Shown piece after piece: positions 1 to 7,600 of a stretch of 64,000 bases of DNA. Numbering within the stretch: the stretch's first letter is position 1; every line of letters starts with the position of its first letter. The DNA comes from Methylococcus sp. Mc7 (GTDB lineage: Bacteria; Pseudomonadota; Gammaproteobacteria; Methylococcales; Methylococcaceae). Under the pieces are notes generated by a model that made no database searches, had not been told where the DNA came from, and worked only from the letters and a program-made list of their open reading frames with translations. The position numbers and the translations under genes were made by a program. Location of the stretch: the NCBI RefSeq assembly GCF_019285515.1, contig NZ_CP079095.1, positions 2,574,501 through 2,638,500 of the forward strand, written 5' to 3'.

Positions 1-121
1 GCAGACCATCGACGACATGGTCACCGATACCGTATGCCGGGTGCTGGACCTGTTCGACATCGACGTGGGCCGGGCCAAGCGCTGGGGGGAGGATATCGAT
101 ACGGGTTCTACAACGGCCTGA
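1..121 (+). CDS. ubiX: Flavin prenyltransferase UbiX, 3' end only (partial)
   Basis: The reading frame is open from the left edge and stops with TGA at 119-121, leaving the last 39 residues. The visible C-terminus has a pattern RVLDLF...RAKRWGE that resembles the C-terminal helix of UbiX/Pad1-type flavin prenyltransferases, which make the prenylated FMN cofactor used by the UbiD decarboxylase in ubiquinone synthesis. The start and the FMN-binding region lie outside the window. The gene converges on the VOC protein gene with only 6 bases between the stop codons. The assignment rests on a short C-terminal match and is moderate. Confidence 0.6.
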   Translation, partial: QTIDDMVTDTVCRVLDLFDIDVGRAKRWGEDIDTGSTTA

Positions 122-127
122 GCCGGC

Positions 128-487
128 TCAGCCTTCGACCCATTGCAGGTAGCACACCGCGGTGTCGTCCGGATCGCGCAGACTGAACATTCGGGCGCCC
201 CAACTCGTCGTGATCGGCGGCGCGGTGCCGGGCGCGAGATTCCTGTAGGCGACGTCCACGTCGGCGACTTCGATCACCAGATGGATTCGGTCGCCGACCG
301 GACCGAGTTCCAAGGCCGCCTTTTCGCGGGCCGCATCCAGGATTTCCAGTTTCAATCCATTCAGGTCGAACATCCGGCCGCGGCCATTCGGCCTGTCCCA
401 TTGCCGCAGCACCGGAAATCCCAGCCGGTCGCCATAGAACGCCGCCATGGCCTCGAACCGCCGGGTCGCCAGGGCGACATAGCTCAC
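128..487 (-). CDS. VOC superfamily (glyoxalase/dioxygenase-fold) protein
   Basis: A 119-aa single-domain protein starting with GTG at 487-485. The GTG overlaps the pyrD TGA by 4 bases (GTGA), which decides this start over longer frames running into pyrD. It has the VOC pattern: a beta-strand then [19 protein letters not shown], a [10 protein letters not shown] strand, a central IHLVIEV with a candidate metal His, and a C-terminal [16 protein letters not shown] strand. Members include glyoxalase I, bleomycin-resistance and extradiol dioxygenase proteins, so the substrate cannot be told from sequence. It is the last gene of the minus-strand run and is probably translationally coupled to pyrD. 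Confidence 0.75.
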   Translation of the reverse strand: MSYVALATRRFEAMAAFYGDRLGFPVLRQWDRPNGRGRMFDLNGLKLEILDAAREKAALELGPVGDRIHLVIEVADVDVAYRNLAPGTAPPITTSWGARMFSLRDPDDTAVCYLQWVEG

Positions 488-1506
488 GGCCGCCCCGCGA
501 CAGCGCGGCCTATCTCGGCGAGCAGGGCCGGGCCGCGGTAGATGAAGCCGGTATAGACCTGCACCAGGCTGGCGCCGGCCTCGAGCTTCGTCACGGCATC
601 CGCGCCGGAAAAGATGCCGCCGCAAGCGATGATGGGCACCCGGTTTTGCAAGGCATCGGCGAGCCGGGCGACGACGTCGGTCGAACGCGTGAACAGCGGC
701 TTGCCGCTCAGGCCACCGGCCTCGTCGGCGTGTTTCAGTCCCTCCACGCCGTCCCGCGACGCCGTGGTGTTGGTGGCGATGACCGCGTCCACCCCGTGGC
801 GGACCAGGGCGCCGGCCAGCGCCTGAATCTCTTCCGGATCCATGTCGGGGGCGACCTTCAGCGCCAGCGGCACCCGCTTGCCGTGTTCTCCGTTCAGTTT
901 CTCGCGTTCCTGCATCAGCCCGGCCAGCAATTCGTCGAGCTGGGCGCCGAATTGCAGGCTGCGCAGGCCCGGCGTGTTGGGGGAGGAGACGTTGAGGGTG
1001 ACGTAGTGGGCATACGGATAGACCGCCCTGAGCCCTGCGCGGTAATCCTCCAGCGCCCGCTCCACCGGAGTCGTCAGGTTCTTGCCGATGTTGATCCCCA
1101 GGATGCCGCGGTAGCGGGTTTGCCGGACCCGGGCGATGAGGTGTTCGACGCCGGCGTTGTTGAAGCCCATGCGGTTGACGATGGCGCCGGCCTCGGGCAG
1201 CCGGAACAATCGGGGCCTGGGGTTGCCGGGCTGGGGGCGCGGCGTGACCGTGCCGATTTCGAGGAAGCCGAAGCCGAGCGCGGCCAGCCCGTCGATACAG
1301 TCGCCGTTCTTGTCCAGGCCGGCGGCGAGGCCGACCGGGTTGGGGAAGTCCAGCCCCATGACGGTGCGCGGGCTGGCGGGCAGCGTTTGTCTCAACGGAT
1401 TGGCTGGGCCCAGCTTCGACGCCAGTTGCAAAGCCGACAGGCTCAGGTCGTGGGCGGTTTCAGGGTCCAGGCGGAACAGCAGGGAACGGAGCAGGTTTTC
1501 GTACAT
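484..1506 (-). CDS. pyrD: Dihydroorotate dehydrogenase (quinone), class 2
   Basis: 340 aa. It oxidises dihydroorotate to orotate in pyrimidine synthesis, passing electrons from FMN to the membrane quinone pool. An N-terminal amphipathic segment ([19 protein letters not shown]) typical of membrane-bound class 2 enzymes is followed by a TIM barrel with [21 protein letters not shown] and [10 protein letters not shown]; the Ser in the last motif is the class 2 catalytic base. The phosphate-binding [13 protein letters not shown] and [12 protein letters not shown] motifs close the barrel. Start chosen at the ATG at 1506 because upstream codons only translate the repeat between pyrD and mfnB. Length is normal for the family. 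It lies 32 bp after mfnB and overlaps the VOC gene by 4 bp. Confidence 0.95.
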   Translation of the reverse strand: MYENLLRSLLFRLDPETAHDLSLSALQLASKLGPANPLRQTLPASPRTVMGLDFPNPVGLAAGLDKNGDCIDGLAALGFGFLEIGTVTPRPQPGNPRPRLFRLPEAGAIVNRMGFNNAGVEHLIARVRQTRYRGILGINIGKNLTTPVERALEDYRAGLRAVYPYAHYVTLNVSSPNTPGLRSLQFGAQLDELLAGLMQEREKLNGEHGKRVPLALKVAPDMDPEEIQALAGALVRHGVDAVIATNTTASRDGVEGLKHADEAGGLSGKPLFTRSTDVVARLADALQNRVPIIACGGIFSGADAVTKLEAGASLVQVYTGFIYRGPALLAEIGRAVAGRP

Positions 1507-1538
1507 GAGGAGGGTTGAGGATTGTAGGCTGCAGGCCC

Positions 1539-2351
1539 TCACCCTGAATCCCTCTCCCAGAGAGAGGGGGGCCTCGCTCCCTTCTCCCTCTGGGACAAAT
1601 CTGCCGGGAGCAGATTCGCATTTACCCGAAGGGTGCCAGGGCACGACGCCTGGCATGAGAAGGGCCGGGGATGAGGGGGCGGGATCAGGCGGCGCACGGT
1701 CGCCAGGGCTTCGGGGTCGAGTTCGGCGGTGCGCCGGGCGCGGTGGCAGAGCGCGCCGCGGAAACCGAGGTAATCGGGCTCAAGGCTCAGCAGCTCCGGT
1801 ATGTCCTCTTTCCGGAGCGAGCCGGCCAAGCCGCACAGCAGACCCTGCTCCCGTGTTTCGTCCACGAAGCGTTCCAGGGTTGGACGATCGAGCAGCCCGG
1901 TCAGCGATCCTCGGGCCTTGTCCTGGGTGTCCAGCATGGCGCCGGCGAAGCCGGCCTTCTTCAGCCGGGCGATCCAGTCGAAGTCCGGCAGGTCGTCCGC
2001 GAACAGTACGGCGACCAGCCGGATGTTGCGGTTGGCCAGGTGCGTGAGGGTCACCAGGGTGGAGCCCCAGTCGCCGCCGCGGAACAGGCCGATCTTGACG
2101 TAATCCACACCGGTGTCGGCCATTTCCAGCACCGCGCGGCAAATCGGGTCCGGGTCCAGCGGCAGGTCCCCGATGGTGGCGCTGACCGGCACCGCGCCGC
2201 CCGCCGCCGCGACGATCCGGCCCACTTCTTCCGCCGGCAGGGCACCCAGGCTGCCGTGCTCGGGGGCCTTGAGATCGACGATGTCGACGCCAGCCTCCAG
2301 GGCGATGCGCGCCTCGGCCAGGTTGCGGACGCTGGCGAGCATGCCGGTCAT
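1539..2351 (-). CDS. mfnB: (5-formylfuran-3-yl)methyl phosphate synthase, methanofuran-type cofactor biosynthesis
   Basis: 270 aa, DUF556/MfnB family. The enzyme condenses two glyceraldehyde-3-phosphate into 4-(hydroxymethyl)-2-furancarboxaldehyde phosphate, the first furan intermediate of methanofuran, a formyl carrier in methanogens and in methylotroph formaldehyde oxidation. Visible motifs: [11 protein letters not shown] at the N-terminus, [16 protein letters not shown] with the Schiff-base Lys at about residue 28, VSATIGD, and [10 protein letters not shown] with the second catalytic Lys. The conserved barrel ends near residue 224. The remaining ~45 residues, rich in Pro, Arg and Ser, are encoded by the interspersed repeat and look like a recent read-through tail. 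The start overlaps the DUF447 gene stop (ATGA). An alternative ATG lies 9 bases downstream. Confidence 0.88.
   Translation of the reverse strand: MTGMLASVRNLAEARIALEAGVDIVDLKAPEHGSLGALPAEEVGRIVAAAGGAVPVSATIGDLPLDPDPICRAVLEMADTGVDYVKIGLFRGGDWGSTLVTLTHLANRNIRLVAVLFADDLPDFDWIARLKKAGFAGAMLDTQDKARGSLTGLLDRPTLERFVDETREQGLLCGLAGSLRKEDIPELLSLEPDYLGFRGALCHRARRTAELDPEALATVRRLIPPPHPRPFSCQASCPGTLRVNANLLPADLSQREKGARPPSLWERDSG
1586..1677. repeat. Interspersed hairpin repeat, copy 1 (inside the 3' end of mfnB)
   Basis: Shares the flanks CCCTCTGGG and GGGCCGGGG-TGAGGG, plus a central hairpin with loop CGGGA, with a second copy at 17801-17878. The hairpin arms are 1598-1604 and 1610-1616. A second stem, TGCCAGG 1634-1640 with CCTGGCA 1649-1655, is specific to this copy. 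The element overlaps the 3' coding part of mfnB and supplies its C-terminal tail. A GC-rich CCCTCTCCCAGAG-type stretch continues to about 1545. Confidence 0.7.
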
Positions 2352-2959
2352 TCGATTTCCTCCCGGCCGGTCTGATGTGCTTCGATGGCCTCCATCAGCC
2401 AGCTCCAGGCTTCCAGTTCACGCGGGCCGGCGGTCTTGTCCAGTCCGATGCGCAGATAATCCAGCTCCCGCTCGATCTTGCTCCAGGGCAGGAAGTGCAG
2501 GCGGCTGACGAGGATGGCGGCTTCCAGCACGGCGAACTGGGCGCGGTTGAAGCCGCGGAACGGCGCGTGGTTGGCCTCGTGCACCACGCGGAAGTAAAGG
2601 CGCGGCCGTTCCGGATCGTCCTCCACCCGGCTCAGTTCGAGCTCGGCATGCGCCAGGACACCGTCCAGACGCCAGCCGGCAACGCGCTCGGCCGGAACCA
2701 GCGGCCAGTCGAGGCGGCCGGTCAGGCAGCCGGCGAAGATGCGGACGTCGTCGCTGTAATTGACCACGGCGCAGCCGGAAGCCAGGACGTTGTCCAGGGT
2801 CCGGGAGGGCCGGAACGGCATGATGAGGTAGTCAGCTCCGCTGCTCTTCGAGTCAGCTTCGCTGCTCTTCGAGTCGGTGTCCAGCACGTGGATGCCCATG
2901 GGGGCGATGTGCGCGGCCTCTCCGGCGGCGGCCGTGGTCACCAGGGTTTCGCGGATCAT
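2348..2959 (-). CDS. DUF447 family protein, C1-cofactor gene cluster
   Basis: 203 aa. DUF447 proteins occur in archaea and in methylotrophs carrying tetrahydromethanopterin/methanofuran genes; the FMN-binding split-barrel fold is likely but the reaction is unknown. The conserved opening HIAPMG and the PFRPSRTLDNV segment are present, but between them sit two copies of a 7-residue repeat (DSKSSEA then DSKSSGA, nucleotides 2832-2873) that I would not expect in the family. The C-terminal LHFLPWSKIERELDYLRIGLDKTAGPRE block looks intact. The gene begins 3 bases after the DUF6513 gene and overlaps mfnB by 4 bases, so these three genes are almost surely one transcript. Confidence 0.8.
   Translation of the reverse strand: MIRETLVTTAAAGEAAHIAPMGIHVLDTDSKSSEADSKSSGADYLIMPFRPSRTLDNVLASGCAVVNYSDDVRIFAGCLTGRLDWPLVPAERVAGWRLDGVLAHAELELSRVEDDPERPRLYFRVVHEANHAPFRGFNRAQFAVLEAAILVSRLHFLPWSKIERELDYLRIGLDKTAGPRELEAWSWLMEAIEAHQTGREEIE
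2832..2873. repeat. 21-bp in-frame tandem repeat, 2 copies, in the DUF447 gene
   Basis: Two adjacent 21-bp units, 2832-2852 and 2853-2873, differing by one base (tcagctccg versus tcagcttcg). On the coding (minus) strand each encodes DSKSSEA or the variant DSKSSGA. The second unit is identical to the nine units in the neighbouring gene at 3030-3218. Confidence 0.95.
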
Positions 2960-2962
2960 GGT

Positions 2963-4549
2963 TCAATCACCGGTAGGTTTGGCCAGCGTGGTGCCGGCCG
3001 GTTTGTAGGTGTGCGGGTCGGCCGCGGATTCAGCTTCGCTGCTCTTCGAGTCAGCTTCGCTGCTCTTCGAGTCAGCTTCGCTGCTCTTCGAGTCAGCTTC
3101 GCTGCTCTTCGAGTCAGCTTCGCTGCTCTTCGAGTCAGCTTCGCTGCTCTTCGAGTCAGCTTCGCTGCTCTTCGAGTCAGCTTCGCTGCTCTTCGAGTCA
3201 GCTTCGCTGCTCTTCGAGTCCTGCGGATCGACGGCGCAGCCCCAATCCAGAGCTTCGTCCTGGGCATAGCGTTTGCCGAGCTGCCAGGCGATCTGGGCGC
3301 GGGCCAGTTCCACCCCGAGATAGAAGGCGTGTCCGCCGTCGTGTTCCACGCCCAGCGAGGGATAGAGCTGGAACGGATCGGTGGCGCTGTGGAAGCCGTC
3401 CCGGTTGAAGATGTGGACGCCCTCGGCGCTGATCTGTATCCGGTAGCTGGGGTCGCGGATGGCTTGGGCCAGCTCCCGGATCTCCGCTTCCGAGTATGGG
3501 AAGGGGGCGCGTTCGTGCAGGGCCATCAGGCCGTCCCCCATGTGCTTGGGCAGCGCGTCGAGTTCCCGGGCGGCGTGCATGATCCGCCGCGCCAGATCGG
3601 CTTCGGCCACGGCCCGCCGCGCATGTTTGCTGACCTGGGTCGCCAGGATGGCGCGTATGCCCAGCTCCGAGCACACGCCGAGCAGCATGGCGTTGATGCC
3701 GGCGGTGTCGGCGTGGGTCAGTTCGGTGAGGTTGCCGACGCCCATCATGATCTCGACATCCGGGTGGCGGCGGCGGGTTTCGTGGTAGCGCACCAGGGAA
3801 TCGGCGAAGCCGAAATGGATGGGGTCGAGGATGGGATCGACCAGGAACGGTTTGCCGCGCGTCCGCATGCCGGCGACGGCGCGGTCGAGCGAATCCAGAT
3901 CGCCATGCCGGGCGGAGATCAGGACGGGGGTGGAGGCCACCTGGTCGGCGACCCACAGCGAGTCTTCGTGGAGGCTGAGCAGATAATCGGCGCCGGCTCC
4001 GCCGCCCCGCACCAGATCGGCGGTTTCCAGCGAATCCACGCTGACCTGGAATCCCCCCTCCTTGAGAGCGGCGATCGCTGCTTCGAGATGGGGAAACGGC
4101 GTGGCGGGCAGGCAGCCGATGTCGATCACGTCCGCGCCGTGGTTGCGGTAGTCGGCGGCTTGGCGGAGGATGCCGTCGACGTCCAGGTTGGGGGCGTCGA
4201 CGATTTCGGCGAAGATTCTAAGATCGTAGTGGCTGAGGTCCGGCTTCCTCGCCGCCCGGCCGAAAAATTCCGGCAGGTCGCGCAATTCCTCCGGCCCCCG
4301 TTCCACCGGCAGTCCCAGGTCCTGGGACAGGGTCTCCAGGTCGCCGCGGCAGCGGCCCGGCACCAGGATGCGGTCGGCGCCATAGGTATCCTTCAGCCGC
4401 CGGCGGATCATGTCCGCAGTCATCAGCGCGGCCACGCTGAGGCCGAGCTGGTGCACCGTGTACTCGAACTCCGGCGCCATTTCCTCGAGAATCCGGTGCA
4501 ACTGCTTTTCAGCCAGCTTGCCGGTGAGGAACAGGATGTGTTCCGCCAT
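2963..4549 (-). CDS. DUF6513 / dihydropteroate-synthase-like protein, C1-cofactor cluster
   Basis: 528 aa. An N-terminal DUF6513-type region (about 1-130, beginning MAEHILFLTGKLAEKQLHR) is followed by a pterin-binding TIM-barrel segment like dihydropteroate synthase (DGILRQAADYRNHGADVIDIG, VSVDSLE, PFLVDPILDPIHFG, MMGVGNLTELT). Such proteins sit in methylotroph H4MPT/methanofuran clusters; a role in pterin cofactor assembly is inferred. The conserved part ends near residue 438. It is followed by nine perfect DSKSSEA repeats (63 residues) and a short ESAADPHTY... tail. Start at 4549 is the first Met that opens the conserved domain. It lies 77 bp after the GGDEF/EAL gene and 3 bp before the DUF447 gene. 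Confidence 0.82.
   Translation of the reverse strand: MAEHILFLTGKLAEKQLHRILEEMAPEFEYTVHQLGLSVAALMTADMIRRRLKDTYGADRILVPGRCRGDLETLSQDLGLPVERGPEELRDLPEFFGRAARKPDLSHYDLRIFAEIVDAPNLDVDGILRQAADYRNHGADVIDIGCLPATPFPHLEAAIAALKEGGFQVSVDSLETADLVRGGGAGADYLLSLHEDSLWVADQVASTPVLISARHGDLDSLDRAVAGMRTRGKPFLVDPILDPIHFGFADSLVRYHETRRRHPDVEIMMGVGNLTELTHADTAGINAMLLGVCSELGIRAILATQVSKHARRAVAEADLARRIMHAARELDALPKHMGDGLMALHERAPFPYSEAEIRELAQAIRDPSYRIQISAEGVHIFNRDGFHSATDPFQLYPSLGVEHDGGHAFYLGVELARAQIAWQLGKRYAQDEALDWGCAVDPQDSKSSEADSKSSEADSKSSEADSKSSEADSKSSEADSKSSEADSKSSEADSKSSEADSKSSEAESAADPHTYKPAGTTLAKPTGD
3030..3218. repeat. 21-bp in-frame tandem repeat, 9 identical copies
   Basis: Nine consecutive identical 21-bp units (tcagcttcgctgctcttcga+g) cover 3030-3218 without a base change, encoding DSKSSEA nine times near the C-terminus of the DUF6513 protein. 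Identity of all units indicates recent expansion or homogenisation. Five of the six possible reading frames through the array are open, so it can sit in most frames of a gene without truncating it. Confidence 0.97.
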
Positions 4550-4626
4550 GGGTGGGTGAGGGAATATCCGGGATGGGGGCGAGGGAAAGGAAGTATAGCA
4601 AAGCCGCCGCGCCGGTCTGTCGCCGG

Positions 4627-7600
4627 TTAAAGTTCGAACGGCAGGGGGCGGCGCAGAAAATCTTCGAACTCTCCGGGCGGCAACGGCGGGCTGATCAGAT
4701 AGCCCTGCGCCTGGTCGCAGCCCAGGGTCTTGAAGCAATCCAATTGCGCCTGGGTTTCTATGCCTTCGACGGTGCAGGTCAGTTCCAGGCTCTTGGCCAG
4801 GGAGACGATGGCTCGGGAAATCGACAGGTTGTTGCAGTCGTCGGCGCCCCAGGGGACGAATTCCCGCGCCACCTTGAGATGGCTCAGGGGCAGCCGGCGC
4901 AGGTAGCTCAACGAAGAGTAGCCGGTGCCGAAATCGTCCATGGAGAAATGGACGCCGGTGCGCTTGAGTTCCAGCAGTGTCCTGACGACCGTATCCACGT
5001 CCTGCAGGAGCAGCCGCTCGGTCAATTCGAGTTCCAGGAGGGCCGGATCCACGCCGGTTTCAGCGAGAGAATCCGCGATCAGCCGGACGAAATTCGGTTC
5101 GCCGAACTGGCGGGCGGAGATGTTCACCGCGATGCGGACCGGTGTCAGGCCGGACCGCTGCCATTCGGCGATCTTGCGGCAGGCCGTTCGGATGGCCCAT
5201 TCGCCCAGCGGGACGATCAGGCCGCTGTCCTCGGCCACCTGGATGAATTCGTCCGCGGGCACCCGGCCGAGTTCCTGGCTGTTCCAGCGCGCCAGCGCTT
5301 CGGCGCCGGTGATGGCGCCGCTTTGCAGGTTCATCTGGGGCTGGAAGGCGAGCTCCAGCTCGCCATTCTCCAAGGCTTTCCGCAAACGGGTTTCGATCGA
5401 CAGTAGCCGGTTTGCCCTGCGGTTGAGATCCGGGGTAAAGAATTCGTAGTTGCCACGGCCTTTCTCCTTGGCCAGGAACATGGCGGCGTCGGCGCTGCGG
5501 AGCAGCCCGTCGGCGTCGCGGGAGTCTTCGGGAAACAGGCTGATCCCGCCGCTGAGACTGACGAACAGCTCGTGGCGGTCCAGTACTACCGGTGTCTTGA
5601 CGGTCTCGATGGCCGCCAGGGCGAAGCGCGAGGCATAGCCGATGTCGTCGAGGTCTTCCATCAGGACGGCGAATTCGTCGCCGCCGATGCGCGCCAGGGT
5701 GTCCAGGGGCCCCAGCCGCTCTTCAAGGCGCCGGCTGACCTCCAACAGGAGGCTGTCGCCCACGTCGTGGCCCAGGCTGTCGTTGATGAGTTTGAAGCGG
5801 TCGACGTCGAGGAACAGGAGCCCCAGGCGCTTGCCGCCCGACAGCGCCTGGGTGACGGCCTGTTCCAGCCGCTGCTGGAAGCGGAGCCGGTTCGGCAACT
5901 GGGTCAGGGGATCGTAATACGCCAGATAATCGAGATAGTGGCGGCTTTGCCGCAATTGGGCCTCGAAGCTGTTGCGTTCGGTGATGTCGTTGTTGACTTC
6001 GACGATGGCGCGAGGCGTGCCTTCGGCATCCCGGTAAAGCTCCCAGTGGGTGGCCACGGCTCTTTCCCTGCCTTGCCGGTCGACATGGGTGAGTTCGCCT
6101 TTCCAATGACCGTCCGCGAGTATCTGCTGGCGTATCGTGGCCAGGGGCAGGGGGAAGCGGCTGTTCAGCAATTCGTGGGAGGTACGGCCGAGCGCTTCGT
6201 CCTTGCTCCAGCCGTAGAACTTTTCGGCGTAGGCATTCCAGAAGACGATGCGGTCGTCCAGATCGCGCGCCAGGACATGGGCGTGTTTCAGCAGCTCGGC
6301 CTGCTGGCGAAGCTCCGCCGCTTGTGCGATCAGTTCCTGCTCCGCCTGTTTCAGCGACGTCACTTCGCCGAAGGTGATCACCAGTCCTTCCACGCAGCAG
6401 TTGTCCCGCGACCGGTAGGGCAGGATCTTGCGAAGATACCAGGCGCCCTGGTGGTCGAGAATCTCCCGGCTCTTGGGGCCGTCGCCCCTGAGCACGCCGG
6501 CCGCGTCGCCGAACAGTTCGCCGTCTTGGAAGTGGTGGACGATGTCGGCGAAAGGCCGGCCGATGTCGCTGGGGATGAGGTGCATCAGCCGGTTGCAGGC
6601 GGGAGTATAGCGGCGGATGTTGAGGTTGCGGTCGAGGAACAGGGTCGCCAGGTCGGTACCGATCAGGAGATTGTTGAGGTCGTTGCTGGTGGCTTCCAGT
6701 TCGCCGACCTTGGCGTCAAGCATGGCGTTGGTGGCGGTGAGTTCGGCATTGAGCGATTGCAGTTCTTCCCGCGAGCTTTCCAGCTCTTCGTTGGCCGACT
6801 GGAGCTCCTCGTTCATGGCCATGATTTCTTCGTTCGAAGCCCGCAGTTCATCGTTGGTATGGCGGGTTTTCTCGATGGTGCGCCGGAGGTCCTCCCGGGT
6901 CGCCGCGAGTTCCCGCTCGAGCTGCTGCAGCAGCCAGTCGTCGTCTCCGCTCTTGGCTGCCGCCGTCGAGACCGGGCCGGCCAGCGCTTCCGCTTCCAGC
7001 CCGATCAGAAACAGGTCGGAGACCTGGCCATCGGCGATCGGCGTGACGGTGAGACGGACCGCTTCCGGCATCGGGGAAGCGGGGCCGCCGCCCGCCGCCA
7101 CGGTGGCGACCTTTCTGCCCTCCCGCAGGCAAAGGTCCAGCGAAGAGCGCAGCATGGCGCGCAATGGGGGCTTGACGAGCTTGAACAGGTCGAGGGTGGG
7201 TTCGCCGGGCGGCAGCTCCAGGTAGGATTGAGTGTTTCCGCTGATGTAGACGACTTCATGCCTTTCGTTCGCCACGATCAGGGTGGGGGCGTGGCGATCG
7301 AGCAGTCCGCGGTACAGCCTTTCCTGGATTTCATGGCCGTCCGGGTCCGCGGTCAGAATCCTTCCTTCCGCGATCCGGGCCGTGGTGGCCGGAGCAAACA
7401 GTGGCAGGCTCGGCCGTACGGCCACGGCCGCGTCGTTGCGCCGGAATATCCGCCAGGGTTTCGAAATCTCGTCGAACAGGTGGGCGGCGTCGCCGAGGCT
7501 TTCCGAACTGCCCAGGAACAGGTGGCCGCCGGGATTGAGAATGAAGTGGAAGATTTCGAGCAGCTTTTCCTGGGTCTTCGGGTTCAGGTAGATCAGGACG

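Noticed and set aside
3030-3218. CRISPR array
   Set aside because: Units are contiguous with no unique spacers, and no cas genes are present.
2375-4630. Very long open frame on the plus strand opposite the DUF447/DUF6513 genes
   Set aside because: It is antisense to well-supported proteins, is kept open by GC-rich codon bias and the repeat, and has no protein-like motif.
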